Shown here: positions 26,181-39,802 of the stretch, one piece after another
Layout: each line of letters starts with the position of its first letter
Numbering within the stretch: position 1 is the first letter of the stretch
Source: Verrucomicrobia bacterium Tous-C9LFEB
Lineage (GTDB): Bacteria; Verrucomicrobiota; Verrucomicrobiia; Methylacidiphilales; UBA1321
Length of the DNA stretch: 64,000 nucleotides
Assembly (NCBI GenBank): GCA_002304345.1
Contig: NEUU01000015.1
Coordinates: forward strand, 1 to 64,000
Direction of reading: 5' to 3'
Position numbers and translations under genes: made by a program
Notes under the pieces: generated by a model
Databases searched by the model: none
Told to the model about the DNA's origin: nothing
What the model saw: only the letters and a program-made list of their open reading frames with translations

Positions 26181-28070
26181 ATGTCCCATTCGTTTGCTCC
26201 CTATGCTCCCGCATGGGACGTCGCCCGGCTGAAGTGTCAGCGCCAGCCTTGGACCCACGATGTCTTGCGCGCCTTGCGGGCGGACTTCGATTGGTGGCGA
26301 CAAGCACTCGCGATTCCCGCGTCGGACCAATCCTCGCACCGGTTCCATACCTATTTCTGCGATGCCGACGGCGAGAAACTACAATTCGATGTGCAGCGTC
26401 CCCACGAGCATCGCTGTCCGCGCTGCGGCAAGGTCCACACCGGTCAGCCCTGGGATGGCGCGTGGGTCATGCAAATGCACAACGCCGCCGCGTGTCAGGC
26501 CGAGCGCGCCGTCATTTTGATGCAGCTGGAATCCGGCGACGCGGCCCAGCAAGCCCGCGCCGTGTTCGAAGAAATTCTGCTCCATTATGCACGTCATTAC
26601 CTCGACTACCCCGTGCATGGCGACCGTCCGCCCATGCGGGGCCGCGTGCAGCCGCATGGACTGAACGAAGCGGTGTGGCTCGTCGCCCTGTTGCGGCCCC
26701 TGCGCTGGAGCGGACTTCTTTCGACCTTCTCTGCCGTCGATCGCGCTGCGGTGGAAACCATGGCCCGCGCCGCGGTCGATCTGCTCCAACCGCAACTCGC
26801 CGCCATTCATAACCACGACGGCTGGAAACTCGCCGCGCTCGCGGAATGCGCCGTGCTCCTTCACGATAATACTTTATTGAACTGGTGTCGCGATTCTCAA
26901 TTCGGGATGGAGACGCAACTTCGGCAGGGCTTCAATGAAGATGGCTTCTGGCACGAGAGCAGCATCACCTATCATTTCTATATGCTCGACGCGGTGTTCT
27001 CCTATCTGGAAGCCGCCGGGCCCGACGCGATCCGCGATCCGCACAGCCTGGAAAAATTGATCCTCGCGGTGCGCAATCCCGCGCGGCTCGCCTATCGCGA
27101 CGGCCGCATGCCGGCCTACGCCGATGGCTGGATCACCACCACACTCGGCGATTTTGCACACGTCGCGGAAATCGCGTGGACGCGACTCAATCGCGCCGCC
27201 GATGTCACTCCTTACTATCGCGGCGAAAAACCGCGCGCCGTGCGACTCGTCGGTTCCGGCGCTGGTCCCGCCTGCGTCACCCACACCGCCGCGCATCGCG
27301 CTTCCACCGCGGCACTCCTTTACGGTCCCGAGCAAATCGAAGCGCCCACGAGCCGCGAAGAAACGTCATTCGTCTTGCGCGACGCGGGCATCGCCGTCCT
27401 CAAAAATGATCAGGTTCGCATCGGCCTCCGCTTTGGCGCGGACGGCGGCTGGCATGACCACAAGGACAAGCTCAACGTCGACATCGAAACCGCCACCGGC
27501 TGGCGCAGCCTCGATCTCGGCACCAGCGGCTACGATTCCCAATTCACCCACTGGCTGCGCTCTCCCCTCGCCCACAACCTCATCGTCGTGGAGGGTCAAC
27601 CGCAACCCGCGCACACCGGTCAATTGATCGACTTCGCGCCGGACAAAATCACGGCGGCCTCCGCCTACGGTCCTACCCGCTTGCAACGCACCGTGCGCCT
27701 CACCGCCGACGGTTGGGAAGACGAGTACAGCGTGACGCTCGACACCGAGTGTCGCCTCGAATGGATTTTTCACGGTGACGGCTTGTTCACGCCGGAAGGA
27801 AATCCTCCTGCAACGCTGGAACCCGCCGCGGACGAATATCGCTGGCTGCAAAATCTGCAGACACTCATCACATCTCCCCGCACCCTCGTCGGCGCGTGGC
27901 GGCAGGGAACCACCGGCGTCCGACTCTCCCTCGTTCTGCCCGAAGGTTTTTCCGTGCACTGGGCCGAAGCACCCGGCAATGCCGAAGGCCGTCCTCTCGG
28001 TGTCGTGCTTGTGCGCGGTCGCGCCCGCACCGCCACGTTCCGCGCGCAGTTCTCCCTATTAAATTCCTAA
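26181..28070 (+). CDS. Heparinase II/III-family protein
   Basis: A 629-residue protein with an N-terminal helical toroid and C-terminal beta-sandwich typical of heparinase II/III-type polysaccharide lyases. Supporting stretches are HGLNEAVWLVALLRPLRWSG, the GFNEDGFWHESSITYHFYML helix, FGADGGWHDHKDKLNVDIE, and FTHWLRSPLAHNLIVVEGQ. Tyr and His in the SSITYHF motif are likely catalytic by family analogy. A Cys pair (CPRCGK, near 75) may bind zinc. No signal peptide is seen, so it may act on imported oligosaccharides. The UgpC/MsmK-type transporter ATPase 168 nt downstream fits that idea. Substrate (uronate-containing glycan) is inferred. Confidence 0.82.
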   Translation: MSHSFAPYAPAWDVARLKCQRQPWTHDVLRALRADFDWWRQALAIPASDQSSHRFHTYFCDADGEKLQFDVQRPHEHRCPRCGKVHTGQPWDGAWVMQMHNAAACQAERAVILMQLESGDAAQQARAVFEEILLHYARHYLDYPVHGDRPPMRGRVQPHGLNEAVWLVALLRPLRWSGLLSTFSAVDRAAVETMARAAVDLLQPQLAAIHNHDGWKLAALAECAVLLHDNTLLNWCRDSQFGMETQLRQGFNEDGFWHESSITYHFYMLDAVFSYLEAAGPDAIRDPHSLEKLILAVRNPARLAYRDGRMPAYADGWITTTLGDFAHVAEIAWTRLNRAADVTPYYRGEKPRAVRLVGSGAGPACVTHTAAHRASTAALLYGPEQIEAPTSREETSFVLRDAGIAVLKNDQVRIGLRFGADGGWHDHKDKLNVDIETATGWRSLDLGTSGYDSQFTHWLRSPLAHNLIVVEGQPQPAHTGQLIDFAPDKITAASAYGPTRLQRTVRLTADGWEDEYSVTLDTECRLEWIFHGDGLFTPEGNPPATLEPAADEYRWLQNLQTLITSPRTLVGAWRQGTTGVRLSLVLPEGFSVHWAEAPGNAEGRPLGVVLVRGRARTATFRAQFSLLNS

Positions 28071-28238
28071 GCTGATTCGGTATCGCAAAAAAGTGTTGGA
28101 GCCCGCGTCCCCGGCCCGATACGCTTGCCGCATTGATCTTCCACGCGGCCTGCCCGACCGCGCGGAGTATGACTATGCGGGCAACCGAGACCCTTCCGGT
28201 GAACGAAAGGCTGCAACGACAAACGAAGGATTCCACTC

Positions 28239-29426
28239 ATGGCGAAAGTCGTCATTGAAAACCTGTACAAAATTTATCCCGGCGAAAAAGGCAAGGATGT
28301 CACCGCCGTCGACAACGCCAACCTCGTCATCCAGGACCGCGAATTCGTCGTCCTCGTCGGTCCCTCCGGCTGCGGCAAGTCCACCACTCTGCGCATGATC
28401 GCCGGGCTCGAAGACATCACCAGGGGCGACATCTTTATCGACGACGTCCGCGTCAATGACGTCCCGCCCAAGGACCGCGACATCGCCATGGTCTTCCAGA
28501 ACTACGCGCTCTACCCGCACATGACCGTCTACAAGAACATGGCGTTCGGTCTCGAACTGCGCAAATTCCCCAAAGCGGAAATCGACAAACGCGTCCGCGA
28601 CGCCGCCGCCATTCTCGGCCTCACCGACGACATGCTCGAGCGCAAACCCAAGGCCCTCTCCGGCGGCCAGCGCCAACGCGTCGCCGTGGGCCGCGCCATC
28701 GTGCGCAAGCCCAAGGTGTTCCTCTTCGACGAACCGCTCTCCAATCTCGACGCAAAAATGCGCGTCCAGATGCGCACCGAAATTTCCAAGCTCCACACCC
28801 GCCTCGCCACCACCATGATCTACGTCACGCATGATCAGGTCGAAGCCATGACCATGGGCGACCGCATCGTCGTGATGAAGGACGGCGTCATCCAGCAGCA
28901 GGCGGCTCCGCTCGAAATCTACAACACCCCCGCCAATGCCTTCGTCGCGGGATTCATCGGCAGTCCCGCCATGAATTTCCTCAATGGCACCATCGTGGAA
29001 AAAGGCGGCGAACTCTACTTCGCGGAAGACAGCACGGCGAATGGTGCCCTGCTGAAACTCGAACCCGAGCAGGCCCGCAAAGCCGACGCCTACCTCGGCC
29101 GTCCCGTCATCTTTGGCATCCGCCCGGAAGATCTGCAGGACCGCCTCTACGTCGTCGACTCCGATCCCGGCCATACCTTCCGCGTCACTGTGGAAGTCAT
29201 CGAACCGATGGGCGCGGAGACTTACCTCTACCTCACCACCGGCGCGCACAGCCTCATCTCCCGTTCGCAGGTGCAGCTCAAGGTTGAGGTCAATAGCACC
29301 ATCGAACTCGTCGCGAACATCAAGCGCGCGCACCTCTTCGATGCAGCCCGCAAATCCGATTACACCAAACCCAATGGTGAGTTCGATGCCGACAAATGGC
29401 ACGCAGCCTGCCCGCTGATTTTCTAG
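28239..29426 (+). CDS. ABC sugar-importer ATPase, UgpC/MsmK/MalK type
   Basis: A 395-residue ATPase with Walker A GPSGCGKST, Q loop FQNYALYPHMTV, signature LSGGQRQRVAVGRA, Walker B VFLFDEPLSNLDA and switch HDQVEAMTMGDRI. The C-terminal TOBE/OB-fold regulatory part (about 245-380, FGIRPEDL) marks the CUT1 carbohydrate family (UgpC, MsmK, MalK). Such ATPases often serve several importers. No permease or binding-protein gene is adjacent, so it is probably a shared, orphan ATPase. Its proximity to the heparinase gene suggests a glycan-uptake link but does not prove it. Confidence 0.9.
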   Translation: MAKVVIENLYKIYPGEKGKDVTAVDNANLVIQDREFVVLVGPSGCGKSTTLRMIAGLEDITRGDIFIDDVRVNDVPPKDRDIAMVFQNYALYPHMTVYKNMAFGLELRKFPKAEIDKRVRDAAAILGLTDDMLERKPKALSGGQRQRVAVGRAIVRKPKVFLFDEPLSNLDAKMRVQMRTEISKLHTRLATTMIYVTHDQVEAMTMGDRIVVMKDGVIQQQAAPLEIYNTPANAFVAGFIGSPAMNFLNGTIVEKGGELYFAEDSTANGALLKLEPEQARKADAYLGRPVIFGIRPEDLQDRLYVVDSDPGHTFRVTVEVIEPMGAETYLYLTTGAHSLISRSQVQLKVEVNSTIELVANIKRAHLFDAARKSDYTKPNGEFDADKWHAACPLIF

Positions 29427-29470
29427 GAAAAAAGAAGAGTCAGCGCCGTACTGAATACCACCACCATCCA

Positions 29471-29601
29471 AACCGATCCTTCGACAAGCTCAGGATGACG
29501 TGGAATGAAGGTAATATATTAAGATAACGAGAATCTCTTTCTCGCTACCATGGAGCTTACTCTCACCAAACCGTCATCCTGAGCTTGTCGAAGGATCGGT
29601 T
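29471..29601. repeat. 30-bp perfect inverted repeat with 71-nt spacer
   Basis: Left arm 29471-29500 and right arm 29572-29601 are perfect reverse complements; the core is CCTTCGACAAGCTCAGGATG. The element lies between the convergent ATPase and exporter genes and could act as a bidirectional terminator. A related single arm occurs at 43978-44011. The core resembles a repeat I recall from many unrelated GC-rich genomes. This is a recollection, not a check. Confidence 0.8.
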
Positions 29602-29647
29602 CAGATCGCTCAAGAATGCGACCGTTTATTTGGACTCCTGCAGTTCT

Positions 29648-31480
29648 CTACACCCTCAGTAACGACCGCGTATAGAGCCGACTATAGAGTCCCGCGCGCT
29701 CCATCAACTGCGCGTGATTCCCACGCTCCACGATCTGCCCGTGGTTCAGCACCAGAATCTGATCCGCATCGCGAATCGTGCTCAGCCGGTGCGCAATGAC
29801 GAAACAAGTGCGCCCGCTCATCAACCGCCGCATCGCCTCCTGAATATGTTTCTCCGTGCGCGTGTCGACACTGCTTGTCGCCTCATCCAAAATCAGGATG
29901 CGCGGATTCGCCAGGATCGCCCGCGTGATCGCCAGCAATTGCCGCTGGCCGTGACTCAGATTTCCCCCGCGCTCGGAGAGCACCGTATCGTAACCGTCCG
30001 GCAGGCGGTGAATGAACAAATCCGCGTTGGCCAGATGCGCCGCCGTTGCGATCTCCGCATCCGTCGCGTCGAGTTTTCCATAGCGCAAATTATCGCGCAC
30101 CGTGCCGCTGAAAAGATAGGTATCCTGCAACACCACACCCAGTTGTCGCCGCAATTCTGTTTTGGGAATCTCGCGCAAATCGCGGCCATCGATGCGAATC
30201 ATCCCGCGATCCACCTCATAGAACCGCGTCAACAAATTCACCAGCGTCGTCTTCCCCGCACCGGTCGGACCGATCAACGCAATCGTCTGACCCGCCCGCG
30301 CATGCAAGCTCACCTCGCGCAGCACCGGCGTCTCCGGTCGATAACCGAACGTCACTTCCGTGAACTCCACCTCGCCTTGAATCACCGGCGCGGTCGCTCC
30401 CGGCGCGGCATCCACTTCCGCCGGTTGATCGATGATTTCGAAAACGCGCTCCGCGCTCGCCATGGCTGACTGAATCTGGTTGTACAGCATTCCGATTTCG
30501 TTCAGCGGACGGCCCAGTTGCCGCGTGTAATTGATAAATGTCGCAATCGTCCCCACCGTCGCCAGACCCCGCACCGCCATGATGCCACCCACGCCCGCCA
30601 CCGTGGTCAGCGCCGTGTTATTGATCGCATTCATCACCGGCGCGCTGATGCTGCCGAAGAGTTGCGCGCGCAACGCACTCTTCTTCAACTCCCGGTTCGC
30701 CGTGTCGAACTGCGCGGTCACGCCTTCCTCGCGATGATACGCCTTCACCACCCGCTGTCCGCCGAGCGTCTCCTCGATGAACCCGTTCAACCGGCCCAGC
30801 GCCGCCGCCTGCTGACGAAATCCCTCGCGCGCGCGCTTCGCGATCCAGCGATTTACCAACACCGTCAGGCTGCCCACCGTGAGCACGCTCACCAGCGCCA
30901 ACGACGGATTGATCCACAACATCGCCACCACCACGCCCACCGTGCCGAGCACGCCCGAGGTGATTTGCGTAACGCTGCCACTGAGCACTTCGCTGAAATT
31001 TTCCACATCGCTCGTCACCCGGCTCATCAAATCACCATGCGCGCGGCTGTCGAAAAACGGCAGCGGCATCTGTTGGATCTTTGCAAACAAATCACGCCGG
31101 ATGTCGCGCACCGTCCGTTGTGTCGCATTCACCATCGTGTAATTCTGCAACCAATGCAGCGCCGCGCTCGTGGCGTAGACCGTGAGCATGAGCGCGAGAA
31201 TCGGCCGTAGTGCCGCCAGATCGAAATGCGCAATGCCCTGATCAATCGCGCGGCCCAGCAAATACGGCCCCAGCAAATCGAGCCCCGCCGTGCCGCACAC
31301 CAGCAGCGCCGCAAAGACCAGCGCCAGCCGCTGCCGCTGCAAGTACATCCAGAGACGCCGCAACGTCCCCTTGCGGTCATGCGGCTTGCGCATTTCCGTC
31401 TCGCCCGGCATGGGCGGTCCCATGTGGCCCACCTTCGGCAGGGCCGGATTCGTCGCCGCGGCGGCCTTGGGGCTACTCAT
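29648..31480 (-). CDS. ABC exporter half-transporter, canonical ATPase site
   Basis: A 610-residue MsbA-type half-transporter with an N-terminal six-helix membrane domain (about 50-340) and a C-terminal ATPase. It has Walker A GPTGAGKTTL, signature LSHGQRQLLAITRA, Walker B ILILDEATSSVD with catalytic Glu, and switch HRLSTIRDAD. The start codon overlaps the end of the upstream exporter gene by eight bases, so the pair is translationally coupled. The partner's ATPase is degenerate, so together they should form a heterodimeric exporter with one active site, as in the TM287/288 type. Substrate unknown (lipid, drug or peptide). Confidence 0.9.
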   Translation of the reverse strand: MSSPKAAAATNPALPKVGHMGPPMPGETEMRKPHDRKGTLRRLWMYLQRQRLALVFAALLVCGTAGLDLLGPYLLGRAIDQGIAHFDLAALRPILALMLTVYATSAALHWLQNYTMVNATQRTVRDIRRDLFAKIQQMPLPFFDSRAHGDLMSRVTSDVENFSEVLSGSVTQITSGVLGTVGVVVAMLWINPSLALVSVLTVGSLTVLVNRWIAKRAREGFRQQAAALGRLNGFIEETLGGQRVVKAYHREEGVTAQFDTANRELKKSALRAQLFGSISAPVMNAINNTALTTVAGVGGIMAVRGLATVGTIATFINYTRQLGRPLNEIGMLYNQIQSAMASAERVFEIIDQPAEVDAAPGATAPVIQGEVEFTEVTFGYRPETPVLREVSLHARAGQTIALIGPTGAGKTTLVNLLTRFYEVDRGMIRIDGRDLREIPKTELRRQLGVVLQDTYLFSGTVRDNLRYGKLDATDAEIATAAHLANADLFIHRLPDGYDTVLSERGGNLSHGQRQLLAITRAILANPRILILDEATSSVDTRTEKHIQEAMRRLMSGRTCFVIAHRLSTIRDADQILVLNHGQIVERGNHAQLMERAGLYSRLYTRSLLRV

Positions 31481-33221
31481 GGATCATCACTCCGCTCTGG
31501 GTTTGCGATTCGTAAATCTCGCGATAAACCGCGTTGTCCGCGAGTAGTCGCTCATGCGTGCCGTCGCCCACGATCTCACCGTCTTCGAGCACGAGAATCC
31601 GGTCTGCGCGATAAACGGTGCTGATGCGCTGCGCGACGATGAACCGCGTCTGCGCGAAGCCCTGTGCCAGAATGGCCTCGTGAATCTTCGCCTCGGTGTG
31701 CACATCCACCGCGCTGGTGCTGTCGTCGAGAATCAAGACGCGCGGCTTCGGCAACAACGCCCGCGCAATCGCGATCCGCTGCTTCTGTCCGCCGGAAAGA
31801 TTCACCCCGCGCTGGCCCACTACGGTTTCGTATCCATGCGGTTGACGGAGAATAAACTCCTCCGCCTGCGCCGCGCGCGCGGCGGCGACCACCTCTTCCT
31901 CGCTCGCCTCGGGTCGGCCATAGACAATATTTTCGCGAATCGTGCCGCTGAACAAAATCGATTCCTGCAACGCGATCCCCACCTGCTGCCGCAAATCCGT
32001 TTCCACCAGCGCGCGTACATCGCAGCCATCCAGCAGCACGCGGCCCTGCGTCACGTCGTAGAAACGCGGGATCAACTGCACCAAGCTCGACTTGCCGGAA
32101 CCAGTTGCACCGACAATCGCCACCGTCTGTCCCGGCTGCGCGACGAACCGCAGATTCCGCAACACCGGGTCATGACCGTGCGCGTTGTAGCTGAAATTCA
32201 CATTCTCGAATTCGATTTGTCCCGGTGTCACCGTGAGCCGCTCCGGCGATGAAGCCGTCGGCAGGCCCGGCGCTTTTTCGAGTACCTCCACGATCCGCAC
32301 TGCCGAGGCCCGTGCACGGGAAAGTTGAATCAGGATGAAACTCGCGACGAGCATCGAGATCAGCGTCTGCATCAAATAATTCACGAACGCAACGACCTGT
32401 CCCACCTGCAACTCGCCGCTCTGCACGTGATGTCCCCCCAGCCACAACGTCGCAACGATGCACGAGTTCAACGTCAGCATCATCACCGGCATCGTCAACG
32501 CGCTGAATCGCACCGACGTGATATTGCTCACCATCAACTCCAGGTTCGCCTGCGCAAACCGGTCGATCTCCCGCGCCGCGCGCGCGAAGACGCGCACCAC
32601 GCGCACACCCGCCAGATTTTCCCGCAGCACCGTGTTCAGCACATCGAGCCGCGCCTGCACTTTGCCATACAACGGATACGTTCGCCGCGTGATCCAAAAC
32701 ATGCTCAGGATCACGACCGGAATCAGCGCGAGATAAATCACCCCGAGCCGCGGACTCGTCCACACCGCCATGATCAAACTCCCGACCAGCAGCAGCGGCA
32801 TCCGCACCATCCCGCGCAGCGACATCATCACCGCGTTCTGTGTTTGCGTGATATCGCTCGTGAGCCGCGTCATCAATCCGCCGGTCTCCATCTCATCGAG
32901 ATTGCTGAAGGAAAATTCCTGCACCTTGCGGAACAACCCGGCGCGCAAGTCGGTGCCGAAACTGAGTCCACTCAACACCGCCATCCAGCCGCAGCCCGCC
33001 CCGGCCAGCAGGCCCACGAAAGCGCAACCGAGCATCGCCAGCCCGGTATGCCACACCACCGTCATATTGCCCTTGGCGATACCATCGTCGATGATGTGCT
33101 TGATGAACTGCGGTTGCAGCAAATCCATCGCGACTTCCACCAGCATCAATAGCGGAGCGGCCAGCGTGCAACGCCAGTACGGCCTCAGATAGCCCTGTAA
33201 ACTGCGAAATAGTTCAACCAT
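31473..33221 (-). CDS. ABC exporter half-transporter, degenerate ATPase site
   Basis: A 582-residue half-transporter with membrane helices (about 20-300) and a C-terminal ATPase. It has Walker A GATGSGKSSL and signature LSGGQKQRIAIARA, but Walker B reads VLILDDSTSAVD, with Asp for the catalytic Glu, and the switch loop reads VAQRIST, with Gln for His. These two replacements mark the degenerate site of heterodimeric exporters. The ATG at 33221 is preferred to the one at 33260, which adds 13 basic residues. It is co-transcribed with the canonical partner. Confidence 0.9.
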   Translation of the reverse strand: MVELFRSLQGYLRPYWRCTLAAPLLMLVEVAMDLLQPQFIKHIIDDGIAKGNMTVVWHTGLAMLGCAFVGLLAGAGCGWMAVLSGLSFGTDLRAGLFRKVQEFSFSNLDEMETGGLMTRLTSDITQTQNAVMMSLRGMVRMPLLLVGSLIMAVWTSPRLGVIYLALIPVVILSMFWITRRTYPLYGKVQARLDVLNTVLRENLAGVRVVRVFARAAREIDRFAQANLELMVSNITSVRFSALTMPVMMLTLNSCIVATLWLGGHHVQSGELQVGQVVAFVNYLMQTLISMLVASFILIQLSRARASAVRIVEVLEKAPGLPTASSPERLTVTPGQIEFENVNFSYNAHGHDPVLRNLRFVAQPGQTVAIVGATGSGKSSLVQLIPRFYDVTQGRVLLDGCDVRALVETDLRQQVGIALQESILFSGTIRENIVYGRPEASEEEVVAAARAAQAEEFILRQPHGYETVVGQRGVNLSGGQKQRIAIARALLPKPRVLILDDSTSAVDVHTEAKIHEAILAQGFAQTRFIVAQRISTVYRADRILVLEDGEIVGDGTHERLLADNAVYREIYESQTQSGVMIHE

Positions 33222-33278
33222 GGTGGAACGGCAAAAATGCCTTCTGTAAACCCCGGCCAACTCTCCGCCCGCAGCGGA

Positions 33279-33704
33279 TTATTTTTTGGCTTTGGCGGGA
33301 GCGCTGCTCGACTTGAGGTTCAGCGCCTTGAGCGCGCGCGCCACATTGTCGGGCCGGATGATGAGCATGCCGCGCGTCACCATCGGCGACGTGGCACAGT
33401 AGGCGTACTCAATATTCACGCCTGCTTCGGCCAGCGTGCGCATGATTTGCGCGAGGCTGCCCGGCTTGTTCGAACCCTCGATCATGATCACTTCCGTCTT
33501 GATCACGAGCGCGCCGATTTCCTCCAGCATCCGCTCCGCCTTCACCGGATCGGCCACGACCATGCGCACGACGGAATGGTCGACGGAATCGGACGTGGCG
33601 ATGGCGTAAATGTTGATCTTCGCTTTGGCCAACGCTTCGCAGACCGCCGCGAACGTACCCGGTTTGTTGGCGAGGAAAACGGCGAGCTGTGTAGTGACTT
33701 GCAA
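33279..33704 (-). CDS. Tandem ACT-domain protein
   Basis: A 141-residue protein of two ACT modules: LAVFLANKPGTFAAVCEALAKAKINI, and IEGSNKPGSLAQIMRTLAEAGVNI, each with the ligand-turn KPG. An Ala/Lys tail ends it. ACT pairs bind amino acids as regulatory sensors. The gene starts 18 nt after gltB on the same strand, so it is likely co-transcribed and may sense an amino acid or report nitrogen status for glutamate synthase. That link is inferred from position only. Confidence 0.85.
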   Translation of the reverse strand: MQVTTQLAVFLANKPGTFAAVCEALAKAKINIYAIATSDSVDHSVVRMVVADPVKAERMLEEIGALVIKTEVIMIEGSNKPGSLAQIMRTLAEAGVNIEYAYCATSPMVTRGMLIIRPDNVARALKALNLKSSSAPAKAKK

Positions 33705-33722
33705 AGGATGAAAAAGTGAAGG

Positions 33723-38264
<4,542 letters not shown>

Positions 38265-38509
38265 CGCCGTTTTTTCCCGATCCCCAGACACAACCGTAGG
38301 GTCGCGCGCCACGAGCCGCGCAAGCGACCCTGAGGATGGAGCGATGGAACCGTGGTTTTAGACTGAGTCTCTGCCAAAACTTAAAGCAAGGATCAGGCCA
38401 TGCAACCGGTTTGATGAAAAATTCTGATGACATTCATCAGAATTGCTAACATCCCGCCGCCGCCTCGCCACCCTTGTCAACACCAGCCTCCCCATGATAC
38501 ACCCAACGC

Positions 38510-39700
38510 ATGGTCAAGCACGGCGTGGGACTCCTTCTCTGCATCCTCATACCCGCCGCTCTCGCCGCCCTTTTCTGGAAGATCCGACCCGCTTCGACAG
38601 CGCCCCTCGCCACGCCATCACCGACGGAAACCCGTGACACCGGCAGCGAAACCGCGACCGATCCCGTCACCGCCGAGCATCGCCAATTGCAAAAAGCAAT
38701 GGCCCTCGACGAAGCCAGCGCCCGCCGGGAACTCGACCGCCTCGCCACCCAGTCCGATCCGCAGACCATCATGACGCGCTGCATGCTCATCATCCGCCTG
38801 ACCGGACTCAACCCGCGTCTCGGCGTCGAGTACGCCCTCAAATTCGAAGGCGACGATCTCGGTCCCCGCTCCATTGCCATCGCCGCCGCCTTTTATACAT
38901 GGGCTGGGCACGACCCCAAGGGAGCCTTCGAGTACATCGCCACCATGCCGCCCGGCGCCAATCGCAAGTATGCCGTCACGACGGCCCTGCAAACCGTTCT
39001 GAAGGCTAATTCCGCCCAGGGCATCCAACTGGCCACCACCTACCTCACCGCCGAGGACACGCAGGAGGTCATCCACCTCCTCTTCAAGGCCAAGGCCGAA
39101 AGCAACCCCCGCGCCGCGGCGGACGACGCCCTCCAAATCGCGCACACCGATACCCGCAACACCGCTCTCCTCGTCACCATGCAATTCTGGACCCGAAAAA
39201 ATCGTGACGAAGCGTTTGCGTGGGCGCACGGTCTGCCGTCGGCGGAAGATCGTAAATGGGCCATTCACTCCATCGTCTCCACCTGGGGCGAAACCGAGTC
39301 TCTCCCCGCCCTCGCCTACGCGATGGAACTCCGCGACGTCCGCGAAGGTGATAGCCTCGTCCACGGCATCGTCTTCGGCTGGATGACCCGCGACCAGACC
39401 ACCGCCATGAACTGGGTCCAGGCCCTGCCCGAAAGCACCACCAAGGCACAAGCCCTCGAAGCCGTCATCGTCCGCCTCTGCAAGCCCGATCCCCACGTCG
39501 CGGCCAACTTCGCCCTCACGCTCAACCCTTCTCTCCTCACCCCCACCGCGATCGGCAATGTCCTCTCCGCCCTCAGCCGCGTGAGTCCCCAGGAAGCCCT
39601 GCTCTGGGCGCAAAAACTCCCCGCTGGCCACATGCGACAGGATGCCGTCGACGTCCTCAACCACATCGTCGCGGACCGCAGTTCAGGCCCGCCGCGTTAG
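38510..39700 (+). CDS. Membrane-anchored alpha-helical repeat protein
   Basis: A 396-residue protein with an N-terminal membrane or signal segment (HGVGLLLCILIPAALAALFW) and a Thr/Pro-rich stretch. A series of about 32-residue helical repeats follows, each with a W...A..W pattern, for example NRDEAFAWAHGLPSAEDRKWAI and DQTTAMNWVQALPEST. I associate such repeats with uncharacterised Verrucomicrobiota proteins. A scaffold or protein-binding role outside the membrane is plausible but not shown. It stands alone between gltB (divergent) and the epimerase. The roughly 245-base gltB-side gap shows no other gene. Confidence 0.7.
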   Translation: MVKHGVGLLLCILIPAALAALFWKIRPASTAPLATPSPTETRDTGSETATDPVTAEHRQLQKAMALDEASARRELDRLATQSDPQTIMTRCMLIIRLTGLNPRLGVEYALKFEGDDLGPRSIAIAAAFYTWAGHDPKGAFEYIATMPPGANRKYAVTTALQTVLKANSAQGIQLATTYLTAEDTQEVIHLLFKAKAESNPRAAADDALQIAHTDTRNTALLVTMQFWTRKNRDEAFAWAHGLPSAEDRKWAIHSIVSTWGETESLPALAYAMELRDVREGDSLVHGIVFGWMTRDQTTAMNWVQALPESTTKAQALEAVIVRLCKPDPHVAANFALTLNPSLLTPTAIGNVLSALSRVSPQEALLWAQKLPAGHMRQDAVDVLNHIVADRSSGPPR

Positions 39701-39802
39701 AACGGGTAACAGGGTCTGCCTTCTCTTCGACAGGCATCGTCCCGTCCCCCCACGAAAATTCGCTGGATTTCATTTCCAAAACGGCGAAGGTAGATGGTTT
39801 AC

